Source: Betaproteobacteria bacterium
GTDB lineage: Bacteria; Pseudomonadota; Gammaproteobacteria; Burkholderiales; Burkholderiaceae
Assembly (NCBI GenBank): GCA_018969885.1
Contig: JAGWXN010000179.1
Location: 1 to 7,054, forward strand
DNA length: 7,054 nt
Reading direction: 5' to 3'
Under the pieces are notes generated by a model. That model saw only the letters and a list, made by a program, of their open reading frames with translations, did no database searches and was not told where the DNA came from. The translations under genes were made by a program, and so were the position numbers. Of the stretch, positions 1 to 6,222 are shown one piece after another (position 1 is the stretch's first letter; every line of letters begins with the position of its first letter).

Positions 1-19
1 GTAGAGGAGCCATGACGCC

Positions 20-436
20 ATGAGCGCATCCCATTCTCACCGGCCCGTGGTGCTGCGGCCCGACCAGATCCAGAGTCATGACCGCGGCGGCGGCGCACGG
101 ACCACGCCGCTCGTGATGCCAGGGTGTGGGGCAACCGGTTTCATCAACGGCATCACCGAATTCGCACCCGGCGCGAAGATCGCTTTCCATAGCCACAACT
201 GCGAGGAAAGCGTGATGCTCCTCGAGGGGCATGCGATCCTCGACATCGATGGCGAGGAGCATGAGTTAAAGCCGCTCGATACCACCTGGATTCCGCCCAA
301 TCTGCCCCACCGCTTCCGGAATCTTTCCGAGACGCAGCCGATGAAAATTCTGTGGATCTACGCCTCGGTCACGGCCACCCGCACACTCACCGAGTCGGGT
401 GAAACCAGACCGATCGCAGCCGAGCACCGGGGCTGA
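20..436 (+). CDS. Small single-domain cupin protein
   Basis: A 138-residue protein made of one cupin beta-barrel. Cupin motif 1 lies at about residues 51-70, with H57, H59 and E63 as likely metal ligands and the closing glycine G70. Motif 2 lies at about 87-101 and supplies the third histidine, H97, followed by N101. All four canonical metal ligands are therefore present, so it probably binds a divalent metal. Its substrate or ligand cannot be told from sequence; stand-alone cupins include dioxygenases, isomerases and small-molecule sensors. There is no signal peptide or membrane segment, so it should be cytoplasmic. The start at 20 is favoured by a purine-rich GAGGAG at 4-9, ten bases upstream. 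An ATG at 12 runs into a stop after three codons. It is the only + strand gene here and converges on the esterase gene. It may be the last gene of an operon lying left of the window. Confidence 0.85.
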   Translation: MSASHSHRPVVLRPDQIQSHDRGGGARTTPLVMPGCGATGFINGITEFAPGAKIAFHSHNCEESVMLLEGHAILDIDGEEHELKPLDTTWIPPNLPHRFRNLSETQPMKILWIYASVTATRTLTESGETRPIAAEHRG

Positions 437-489
437 GGATGACGGGGGAATTCGGCTGACCGCTGCGGCCGGCGAGCTCACCGGGCACC

Positions 490-503
490 CGACCGTCCGG
501 TCG
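490..503. other. Short inverted repeat between convergent genes (weak terminator candidate)
   Basis: In the 82-base gap between the cupin stop (434-436) and the esterase stop (519-521) there is a perfect 5-bp stem, CGACC/GGTCG, with a 4-base loop. On the + strand it is followed by CCTTTCT, a poor substitute for a U-tract, and on the - strand there is no T-run. It sits where a terminator for the cupin gene would be expected. The stem is short and such repeats are common in GC-rich DNA, so function is uncertain. Nothing else was seen in this gap. Confidence 0.22.
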
Positions 504-518
504 CCTTTCTCGCTCGGT

Positions 519-1244
519 TCAGTGCAGGGTGGTTCCGCCCGATACGCTGCGTTTCGGGCGTCGATCGCGAAACAAGGTCTGCATCACACGGGTGGTGCCC
601 AGGATGATCATGTCCTGGCCAATCGAGTGTCCGTACTCCTCGAGTACGTCGAGCGTGACCCGCGCGCCGCTTGCGTTGAGCCGGCGACAAGCCTGCTGGG
701 CATGAATGACCGGTACCACGCTGTCCAGACCGCCATGGAGCAGATGGATGGCAGGCGCCATCACCTCACCCTGGCGCGGCGGCGGAATCATCCGGCCGCT
801 GTAGCTCACCGCAATGCCCAGCAGATCCGGCCGACTGCGTGCGAGCTCGAGTGCGAGCGTCGCGCCTTGCGAAAATCCGATGACCACCGTGGACTCACCG
901 CCCACGCCCGTTGTCTGTTGCAGCATCTCGATGCGTTCTGCCACCTGACGACCGGCTTGGACGATCCGCGGGGCCAGTGTGTCGGCCGGTCCCAGACCAT
1001 CGAACCAGTCGCCACCCGCGCCAACGCTCGCCGGGCGCAGCGCATGAAGAATCGCACCGGTGGCTCCTGGAAACTTGAGCATCCAGGCAATCGCAACCGG
1101 GGCAAACCGTTCAGCGCTTGAACCGGCGCCGTGCAGAAAGACAATCAGTCGGCGCGGCGCGGTTGCGGAAATCGGCGGAAGTTCGAGCCAGAGCGCTTCG
1201 GCCTCTGGCATCTCGCCCGTCGGGGCATTCAATGCAGCGCTCAC
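519..1244 (-). CDS. Alpha/beta-hydrolase carboxylesterase (phospholipase/carboxylesterase family)
   Basis: This 241-residue cytoplasmic serine hydrolase resembles the phospholipase/carboxylesterase family (Abhydrolase_2, YpfH-like). The oxyanion-hole strand FLHGAGSS is at about 36-43. The nucleophile elbow GFSQGA gives S125, the acid is D174 in HGGLDSVVP, and the catalytic histidine is H206 in EEYGHS, so the triad is complete and in the usual order. The family hydrolyses short acyl or thioester substrates; the real substrate is unknown. The GTG start at 1244 overlaps the pit stop as GTGA, a typical coupling arrangement. An ATG at 1211 (230 residues), preceded by GGGCGAG, is a serious alternative because family proteins usually begin close to the first beta strand. 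The frame stays open further upstream into pit, but that part is merely pit read out of frame. It is the last gene of the DUF47-pit group. Confidence 0.87.
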   Translation of the reverse strand: MSAALNAPTGEMPEAEALWLELPPISATAPRRLIVFLHGAGSSAERFAPVAIAWMLKFPGATGAILHALRPASVGAGGDWFDGLGPADTLAPRIVQAGRQVAERIEMLQQTTGVGGESTVVIGFSQGATLALELARSRPDLLGIAVSYSGRMIPPPRQGEVMAPAIHLLHGGLDSVVPVIHAQQACRRLNASGARVTLDVLEEYGHSIGQDMIILGTTRVMQTLFRDRRPKRSVSGGTTLH

Positions 1245-2251
1245 AGGATCAGCGTACCGATCCACCAGGCAATGGCTGCCATGATGGCCGACGCGGGAAT
1301 GGTGATCACCCAGGCCCAGACGATGCTGCCGGCGAGCCCCCAGCGGACCGCAGAAAATTTCTGCGATGAGCCCACACCCACGATTGCACCGGTAATGGTG
1401 TGCGTGGTGGATACGGGAATGCCGAAGCTCGATGCGATGAAGAGCGTCATGGCGCCGCCCGTCTCGGCGCAGAAACCGCCCACGGGCTTTAGTTTGGTGA
1501 TTTTCTGGCCCATGGTCTTCACGATCCGCCAGCCGCCGAACAGGGTGCCGAGGCCGATGGCCAGATAGCAGGACAGCACCACCCAATAGGGCGGCGCCGA
1601 GGCGCCCGGCGCGACCGTGCCGGCGGCGATCAGCAGCAGCCAGATAATGCCCATGGTTTTTTGCGCGTCGTTACTGCCGTGGCCCAGGCTGTAGAGGCCG
1701 GAGGACACCAGCTGCAGCCGGCGGAACCATCGGTCGCTCTGGCGCGGGGTGACATTACGCATGGTGTTGGCCACCAACAGCATGAGTAGCGCGCCCAGCA
1801 GAAAGCCCAGCGTCGGTGACACCAGAATGAAAATTCCGGTCTTCATGATGCCCGATGCGAGCAACGGACCCGTGCCGGCCTTCGCGAGAATCGCGCCGAT
1901 CAGTCCGCCGATCAGCGCGTGCGAGGAACTCGAGGGGATACCGAACCACCAGGTGATGACATTCCAGGTGATGGCACCCACCAACGCGCCAAAGATCACG
2001 ATATGGTCCACCACGGCTGGATCGACGATCCCTTTACCGACCGTTGAGGCCACCTTCAATTCGAAGAAAAAGAGCGCGATGACATTGAAAAACGCAGCCC
2101 ACACCACCGCCTGGTAGGGCTTGAGCACGCCGGTTGACACGATCGTCGCGATGGAATTTGCCGCGTCATGAAAACCATTCATGAAATCGAACGCGAGCGC
2201 CAGAATCACCAGGAACACCAACACGGTGAAGCTGAACTGAAGCGTGGTCAT
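1241..2251 (-). CDS. pit: Low-affinity inorganic phosphate transporter, PiT family
   Basis: An integral inner-membrane permease of 336 residues, expected to take up phosphate (as a metal-phosphate complex in bacterial homologues) by cation symport. Both PiT signature repeats are present: GFHDAANSIATIVSTG at 26-41 and GHGSNDAQKTMG at 190-201. Each half also has the serine/threonine-histidine loop, GIPSSSSHALIGG at 104-116 and GIPVSTTHTITG at 277-288. Long hydrophobic segments cover most of the rest, with a hydrophilic central loop at about 164-182. The length fits the short PiT subgroup, such as the rhizobial Pit, rather than the roughly 500-residue E. coli PitA. The ATG at 2251 is chosen because it starts just before the first membrane helix; an upstream TTG at 2290 would overlap the preceding gene. 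No clear Shine-Dalgarno precedes it and the upstream stop is only 19 bases away, so reinitiation after the DUF47 gene is plausible. Confidence 0.95.
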   Translation of the reverse strand: MTTLQFSFTVLVFLVILALAFDFMNGFHDAANSIATIVSTGVLKPYQAVVWAAFFNVIALFFFELKVASTVGKGIVDPAVVDHIVIFGALVGAITWNVITWWFGIPSSSSHALIGGLIGAILAKAGTGPLLASGIMKTGIFILVSPTLGFLLGALLMLLVANTMRNVTPRQSDRWFRRLQLVSSGLYSLGHGSNDAQKTMGIIWLLLIAAGTVAPGASAPPYWVVLSCYLAIGLGTLFGGWRIVKTMGQKITKLKPVGGFCAETGGAMTLFIASSFGIPVSTTHTITGAIVGVGSSQKFSAVRWGLAGSIVWAWVITIPASAIMAAIAWWIGTLIL

Positions 2252-2270
2252 GGTGCGTGGGCGCCCGCGC

Positions 2271-2906
2271 TCAGGCGTTTTCGAGGACAACGCCCTCGAG
2301 CAGATTGGCGACGTCTTCGCACTTGTCGCTCACCGCCTCAAGCAGTTCATAAATTTGCTTGAGCTTGATCAGCTGGCGTACGTCGCTCTCATCGCGAAAC
2401 AGTTTTGACATGCCGGCGCGCATCACCCGATCGGCATCCGATTCGAGCTGATCAATTTCGCGGCAAAGCTTCAGGATCGCCTCGGCGTTGTCCATCGAAG
2501 GCAGCATGCGCACGGCCATCTGGACGCGCTTGCAGCACATTTCGTTGAGCTCGGAGAGCTGCTGCGCCTCCGGCGTGATGCGTTGCAGGTCATAGAGCAT
2601 GGCCGATTCAGCCACGTCCTGGATCAGATCCAGGATGTCGTCCATATTCGAGATGAGCTTGTGGATGTCGTCGCGGTCGAAAGGGGTGACGAAGGTTTTA
2701 TGGAGTAGCGCGACCGTTTCGTGGGTGATGCGATCGGCGCTTTTTTCAACCAGTTCGATCCGGTCGATGTGGGTGCGCCGACTGGCCACGTCGCTGTACT
2801 GGCGCATGAGTTGCGCCAGCGCCTCGCTGCCGGCGATGATCTCGTCGGCATGGCGGTTAAAGAGGTCGAAGAATCGGCCCTCGCGGGGCATCAGTCGTCC
2901 AAACAT
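2271..2906 (-). CDS. DUF47/TIGR00153 family PhoU-like protein, partner of Pit
   Basis: A 211-residue, entirely helical, acidic cytoplasmic protein of the DUF47 (YkaA-like) family, structurally related to PhoU. Metal-binding type E/D-x3-D patterns occur at E54/D58, E155/D159 and E190/D194/D198, and there is an acidic helix at about 78-98. Family members are usually encoded next to pit; the rhizobial orfA-pit operon is the best-known example and is repressed by PhoB. A role in modulating Pit activity or in phosphate/metal homeostasis is inferred from that pairing; the molecular activity is not settled. The ATG at 2906 is the natural start, with the family-typical opening MFGRLMPREGRFFDLF and a GGA-containing purine stretch upstream. 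It heads the DUF47-pit-esterase group after a 173-base gap. No Pho box was recognised in that gap. Confidence 0.93.
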   Translation of the reverse strand: MFGRLMPREGRFFDLFNRHADEIIAGSEALAQLMRQYSDVASRRTHIDRIELVEKSADRITHETVALLHKTFVTPFDRDDIHKLISNMDDILDLIQDVAESAMLYDLQRITPEAQQLSELNEMCCKRVQMAVRMLPSMDNAEAILKLCREIDQLESDADRVMRAGMSKLFRDESDVRQLIKLKQIYELLEAVSDKCEDVANLLEGVVLENA

Positions 2907-2968
2907 CGCGTTTTTCCGTTGGTGTCCACGCTATGTGATCGTGCGATTTTTCTCTCGCGTGCTCACTG

Positions 2969-2990
2969 CGCCGGATCGTTTTGGCCGGCG
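2969..2990. other. Inverted repeat in the leader of the DUF47-pit group
   Basis: A perfect 6-bp stem, CGCCGG/CCGGCG, encloses a 10-base loop, about 60 bases upstream of the DUF47 start codon. It lies in the 173-base gap between DUF1841 and DUF47, the longest gap in the window. A smaller palindrome (ATCG-TG-CGAT, 2938-2947) lies between it and the start codon. Neither is followed by a T-run. They could be operator half-sites, a leader hairpin or chance. No convincing -35/-10 pair and no CTGTCAT-type Pho box were found on the - strand in this gap. Confidence 0.25.
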
Positions 2991-3064
2991 GGGGCAGACC
3001 CACCGCGTTCGGCACAGCGCACGAGCCGGTCGAAGGTTATCAGAAAGCGTTTGGCGGCCGGTGC

Positions 3065-3078
3065 CCGGACGGCTCCGG
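3065..3078 (-). other. Short inverted repeat just after the DUF1841 stop
   Basis: A perfect 5-bp stem CCGGA/TCCGG with a 4-base loop begins one base after the DUF1841 stop codon on the - strand. No T-run follows, so it is not a classical intrinsic terminator. It could attenuate readthrough or protect the 3' end of the rsxB-nth-DUF1841 transcript, or mean nothing. Confidence 0.2.
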
Positions 3079-3079
3079 A

Positions 3080-3526
3080 TCAGTCCGAGTTGGGACGGGC
3101 ACCGCTTCGGCGCAGCAGACAATCGAGGTAGGCGGCTCCATCGGGCGGGCGGTGGTTCCGTTGAGACTCCCAGAGCACCTGGCCCAGGCATTCCATGACT
3201 TCGTGCGCAGCTGCATGCTCATCATCCAGATGACTCGCCAGACGCTGCCAGGCCGCGCGGATGCCCTTGGGCTGGTCGATCGACAGCTGTTCGGCGATCG
3301 CCAGATGCATCGACAGGTGAAGAAAGGGATTGCTGCGCCCATCGGCGGCGTCAAATCGCTGCTCGAGCGCCTGCTCCGGATGATCGAGAACAGCGTGATA
3401 TTCGGGATGCACCCCAATCCAGTCAGCGGCGATCGACTCCAGGGGCGTAAGTGGCTCGCCCGCGATGCGTTTTCTTTGTGTCTCGCAGAAAAATCTGCGT
3501 ACATCATGCTGCGACGGATCAAACAT
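3080..3526 (-). CDS. DUF1841 family protein
   Basis: A 148-residue protein recognised as DUF1841 from its conserved body: an N-terminal RRFF and GEPLTPLE stretch (10-30), HPEYH (40-44), NPFLHLSMHLAIAEQLSID (66-84), and DEHAAAHEVMECLG (102-115). Function is unknown. It looks all-helical, soluble and without a signal peptide. The repeated H-x3-H pairs (H40/H44, H70/H74, H104/H108) together with E79 and E112 resemble the ligand spacing of helical metal-binding bundles; metal binding is my inference. The last 25 residues are variable. A strong Shine-Dalgarno GGAGGG (3536-3531) sits four bases before the ATG and fixes the start. It follows the nth stop by 14 bases, so it is probably expressed with nth; neighbours of this kind are familiar in betaproteobacteria. 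Confidence 0.9.
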   Translation of the reverse strand: MFDPSQHDVRRFFCETQRKRIAGEPLTPLESIAADWIGVHPEYHAVLDHPEQALEQRFDAADGRSNPFLHLSMHLAIAEQLSIDQPKGIRAAWQRLASHLDDEHAAAHEVMECLGQVLWESQRNHRPPDGAAYLDCLLRRSGARPNSD

Positions 3527-3540
3527 GGGGCCCTCCGGGG

Positions 3541-4188
3541 CTAGCTGGCGGCGGGCGCCTCGGTCTTGCGGCGGAATTCGCAGTCATCGTGAATCAGGCA
3601 GCGCCAGCATTCGGGTTTGCGGGCTTTGCAGACATAGCGCCCATGCAGGATCAGCCAGTGGTGAGCATCCTGGCGGAACTGTTCGGGCACCAGCCTGGTC
3701 AGCCGGTCCTCCACTTCAAGCGGCGTGCGCCCGGGCGCGATGCCGGTGCGATTGGAGACCCGGAAAATATGGGTGTCGACTGCGATGGTGGGCTGACCGA
3801 AGGCCGTGTTCAGCACCACGTTGGCGGTTTTTCGCCCGACACCGGGGAGTGTCTCAAGCGCCTCACGATCATTGGGGACTTCGCCACCGTGGTGTTCAAT
3901 CAGAATCGCGCAGGTCTGGATCAGGTGCCTGGCTTTTGAGCGAAAGAGGCCGATGGTGCGGATGAACTCGCAGACGCCGCTTTCGCCGAGCGCGAGAATT
4001 GCCGCCGGCGTCCGGGCCACTGCGAACAGCTTGCGGGTGGCGAGGTTCACGCTGCGATCGGTGGCCTGAGCCGATAGCAACACCGCCACCAGCAGTTCGA
4101 ACGGGCTCGAGTATTCCAGTTCGGTGGTGGGGTGCGGGTTGCTCTGCTGCAGCCTGCTGAAGATCCGGGTGCGCTTGTCGCGGTTCAT
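3541..4188 (-). CDS. nth: Endonuclease III, DNA glycosylase/AP lyase
   Basis: A 215-residue base-excision-repair enzyme that removes oxidised pyrimidines and cleaves the abasic site by beta-elimination. The helix-hairpin-helix [14 protein letters not shown] (114-127) carries the catalytic lysine K120, and the catalytic aspartate is D138 in VDTHIFR. The [4Fe-4S] cluster loop is C187-x6-C194-x2-C197-x5-C203, matching E. coli Nth in both spacing and numbering. Length is normal and every key residue is present. The ATG overlaps the rsxB stop as ATGA, indicating translational coupling; the internal Shine-Dalgarno (GAGAA) is weak. In E. coli nth also follows rsx genes, but there the whole rsxABCDGE set is present, whereas here only an rsxB-like gene precedes it. 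Confidence 0.97.
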   Translation of the reverse strand: MNRDKRTRIFSRLQQSNPHPTTELEYSSPFELLVAVLLSAQATDRSVNLATRKLFAVARTPAAILALGESGVCEFIRTIGLFRSKARHLIQTCAILIEHHGGEVPNDREALETLPGVGRKTANVVLNTAFGQPTIAVDTHIFRVSNRTGIAPGRTPLEVEDRLTRLVPEQFRQDAHHWLILHGRYVCKARKPECWRCLIHDDCEFRRKTEAPAAS

Positions 4189-4862
4189 GAGCCGTTCTCG
4201 CGTGTCGGCGGGTGCGCTGATGCCCGGGCGGCTGCGCGTTCGCGCGCGCGGGCGATCGCCGCTTCGATGGCCGCGCGTTTGCGCGCGGTTTCGCTGGTGG
4301 GGGGCTCGGTCTGCAGGGCCTCAAGCTTGGTGGTTGCGCGCGCGGCAAGCCGGCGGTCGCGCTCGGCCGCCACGCGGAGCAGGCGGCTTGCCCGCGCCTC
4401 ATGCCGCGCACGGGCCGCGCGTGCGTCGGCGTCGCTCCAGTTTGGCAGGGGTTGCGGACTGAGTGGCTCCATCACGATACAGTCGACCGGGCAGGGTGGC
4501 AGGCACAAATCGCATCCTGTACAGAGTTCGGTAATCACCGTGTGCATACGTTTGGGGGCGCCGATGATGGCGTCGACCGGACAGGCCTGGATACACTTGG
4601 TGCAGCCAATGCAGTGTTCGGGTTCGATGCGGGCGACCGTTCGCGGACCTTCGCTGCCACAAGCGGTGTCGAGCGCAATCGGCGGGGTGTCCAGCAGGTG
4701 CGCCAATCGGGCGATGCCGGCTGCCCCACCGGGCGGACAGCGGTTGATGGGCGCGTCCCCGGTCGCGATGGCTTCGGCATAGGGTCGGCAACCCGTGTAA
4801 CCGCAACGCCTGCATTGCGTCTGCGGAAGCAGTGCGTTGATCGCCTCGACCGACGGGCGCAT
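4185..4862 (-). CDS. rsxB: RsxB/RnfB-like ferredoxin without membrane anchor
   Basis: A 225-residue polyferredoxin. The N-terminal [4Fe-4S] domain has C17-x2-C20-x4-C25-x16-C42. Two bacterial-type ferredoxin motifs follow: C84/C87/C90/C94 and C114/C117/C120/C124, each ending in CPVD. Expected to pass electrons between a donor and an unknown acceptor. Canonical RnfB/RsxB starts with a hydrophobic helix anchoring it to the membrane Rnf/Rsx complex. Here only 16 non-hydrophobic residues precede the first cysteine, so the protein should be soluble. The start cannot lie further upstream: the frame is closed by the phaZ TAG eleven codons before this ATG, with no start codon between. Residues 145-216 form an arginine/alanine-rich, probably helical tail. 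No other rnf/rsx gene lies in the window. It overlaps nth by ATGA, suggesting a shared job, perhaps keeping the Nth or another Fe-S cluster reduced; that is inference. Confidence 0.92.
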   Translation of the reverse strand: MRPSVEAINALLPQTQCRRCGYTGCRPYAEAIATGDAPINRCPPGGAAGIARLAHLLDTPPIALDTACGSEGPRTVARIEPEHCIGCTKCIQACPVDAIIGAPKRMHTVITELCTGCDLCLPPCPVDCIVMEPLSPQPLPNWSDADARAARARHEARASRLLRVAAERDRRLAARATTKLEALQTEPPTSETARKRAAIEAAIARARERAAARASAHPPTRENGS

Positions 4863-4895
4863 GGCGAGACAGCCCGCGAGCTTGAACGACGCGCG

Positions 4896-6170
4896 CTAGC
4901 CGCGCGCGGCGCCTCGCCCGCGGCGCTCATGCTCGGTGATGAAGCTGCGCACCTCGGGGTAGATTTTTTCGCGCCAGCGCCGGCCGCTGAAGATGCCGTA
5001 GTGACCCGCGCCCTCGGCGGTGAGATGGCGCTGCCAGTTGCGCGGGATTCGGGTGCAGAGATCGTGCGCCGCCTGGGTCTGGCCGCTACCGGAGATATCG
5101 TCGAGCTCGCCCTCGATCGTGAAGAGCCCCACCGACTTGATCGCCGAAGGGTCTACGAGCAGGGTCTTACCGCCGAACCGCACTTCCCAGGTGCCCAGGG
5201 GCAGCGCATGCTTCTGGAACACGGTGCGAATGGTGTCGAGGTAGTACTCGGCCGGCAGATCGAGTACAGCGTTGTATTCGTCGTAAAAACGGCGATGGGC
5301 CTCGGCGTCTTCCATGTCGCCGCGCACCAGGTCGAGATAGTAGTCCCAGTGCGAGTTCAGATGCCGGTCCGGATTCATGGCCACGAATCCGGCGTGTTGC
5401 AGGAATCCCGGATAGACCTGACGACCCGCACCCGGATACCGGCCAGGGACGCGATAGATCACATTGCGCTCGAACCAGACGTAGCTTCGCCGCTGCGCGA
5501 GTGCATTGACCTCGGTGGGATTGCGACGCGTGTCGATCGGGCCGCCCATCATCGTCATGCTGAGCGGCAGATGGGGGTCGCGGGTCTGGGCGAGTAGCGA
5601 CACCGCCGCCAACACCGGCACGGTGGGCTGACAGACCGACACCAGATGCACTTTCGGACCCAGATGACGGATGAAGTCGGCGGCGTAGCCCACGTAATCA
5701 TCGAGATGGAAAGGCCCCTCGGAAAGCGGCACCATCCGGGCATCGATCCAGTCGGTAATGAAGACGTTGTGGTGCGGAAGGAGCGCCCGGACCGTGTCGC
5801 GAAGCAGCGTGGCATGGTGGCCGGAGAGCGGCGCAAACACGAGCACGGTGGGGTCGGCCTCGCGGGCGCGCAGTTTTGCGGGCAGCAGCCGCTCGAATTT
5901 GAGCAGGCGGCAGAAGGGGCGCGCGATTTCGATGCGCTCAACCACGCTCACTGGCTGGTCATCAACCAGGGTTTCATCGATGTCGAACCCGGGCTTTTCG
6001 TATTCTTTGCCGAGCCGGTGCAGCAGTTCCAGACCGGCAGAAACCCGATTGGCAAACGGCGTGTAGGCAAGCGGGCTATACGGATTGACATAGAGCTGGC
6101 TAACCGAATCAGCCCAGCTGGAAAGCGGCTTCAAAACCGCACGCTGGGCTTCACGGAGGTGGTAGAGCAT
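4896..6170 (-). CDS. phaZ: Intracellular polyhydroxyalkanoate depolymerase
   Basis: This 424-residue cytoplasmic enzyme mobilises stored poly-3-hydroxybutyrate granules. It belongs to the intracellular PhaZ family (TIGR01849, Cupriavidus PhaZa1-like), in which the alpha/beta-hydrolase nucleophile is cysteine rather than serine. The elbow SVCQP gives C180, followed by D357 in EGELDDISG and H390 in GAGHYGIF; spacing agrees well with the known Cys-Asp-His triad. The N-terminus MLYHLREAQR with SQLYVNPYSPLAY (24-36) and LLHRLGKEYEKPGF (49-62) is typical, and length is normal, so the gene is complete. There is no signal peptide, unlike extracellular depolymerases. The ATG at 6170 has GGGAGAG about five bases upstream. 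It lies 52 bases after the flavoprotein stop and 33 bases before rsxB, so cotranscription is possible. Its presence implies the organism makes PHA, although no phaC, phaA or phaB is in the window. Confidence 0.95.
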   Translation of the reverse strand: MLYHLREAQRAVLKPLSSWADSVSQLYVNPYSPLAYTPFANRVSAGLELLHRLGKEYEKPGFDIDETLVDDQPVSVVERIEIARPFCRLLKFERLLPAKLRAREADPTVLVFAPLSGHHATLLRDTVRALLPHHNVFITDWIDARMVPLSEGPFHLDDYVGYAADFIRHLGPKVHLVSVCQPTVPVLAAVSLLAQTRDPHLPLSMTMMGGPIDTRRNPTEVNALAQRRSYVWFERNVIYRVPGRYPGAGRQVYPGFLQHAGFVAMNPDRHLNSHWDYYLDLVRGDMEDAEAHRRFYDEYNAVLDLPAEYYLDTIRTVFQKHALPLGTWEVRFGGKTLLVDPSAIKSVGLFTIEGELDDISGSGQTQAAHDLCTRIPRNWQRHLTAEGAGHYGIFSGRRWREKIYPEVRSFITEHERRGRGAARG

Positions 6171-6222
6171 TCGTCTCTCCCGCTTCGAAACTGGTCGATT
6201 CTGCCCGAATTTGTGCGACGCG

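Noticed and set aside
399..1121. + strand open frame (240 codons) overlapping the cupin end and lying opposite the esterase
   Set aside because: It begins inside the cupin gene and mirrors the esterase, whose catalytic triad is intact; no family resemblance was seen.
1245..1586. Upstream extension of the esterase reading frame to 355 residues
   Set aside because: The extra 114 residues are pit read in another frame: rich in His and Arg, resembling no hydrolase N-terminus, and overlapping well-conserved PiT membrane sequence.
2252..2290. TTG start at 2290 for pit, adding 13 residues
   Set aside because: The added residues are polar, overlap the DUF47 3' end and are not typical of PiT N-termini; the ATG at 2251 begins directly before the first membrane helix.
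2599..3198. + strand open frame running opposite DUF47 and through the 173-base gap
   Set aside because: Serine/arginine-rich low-complexity translation antisense to a recognised gene; no supporting ribosome binding site or motif.
4200..4440. GC-alternating tracts (cgcgcgcg-like) in the 3' part of rsxB as a possible repeat or regulatory element
   Set aside because: They are explained by arginine and alanine codons of the protein tail and form no regular repeat unit.
4401..5597. Long + strand open frame (398 codons) opposite rsxB and phaZ
   Set aside because: It is antisense to two clearly recognised genes and shows no domain I recognise; long antisense frames are expected in GC-rich coding DNA.
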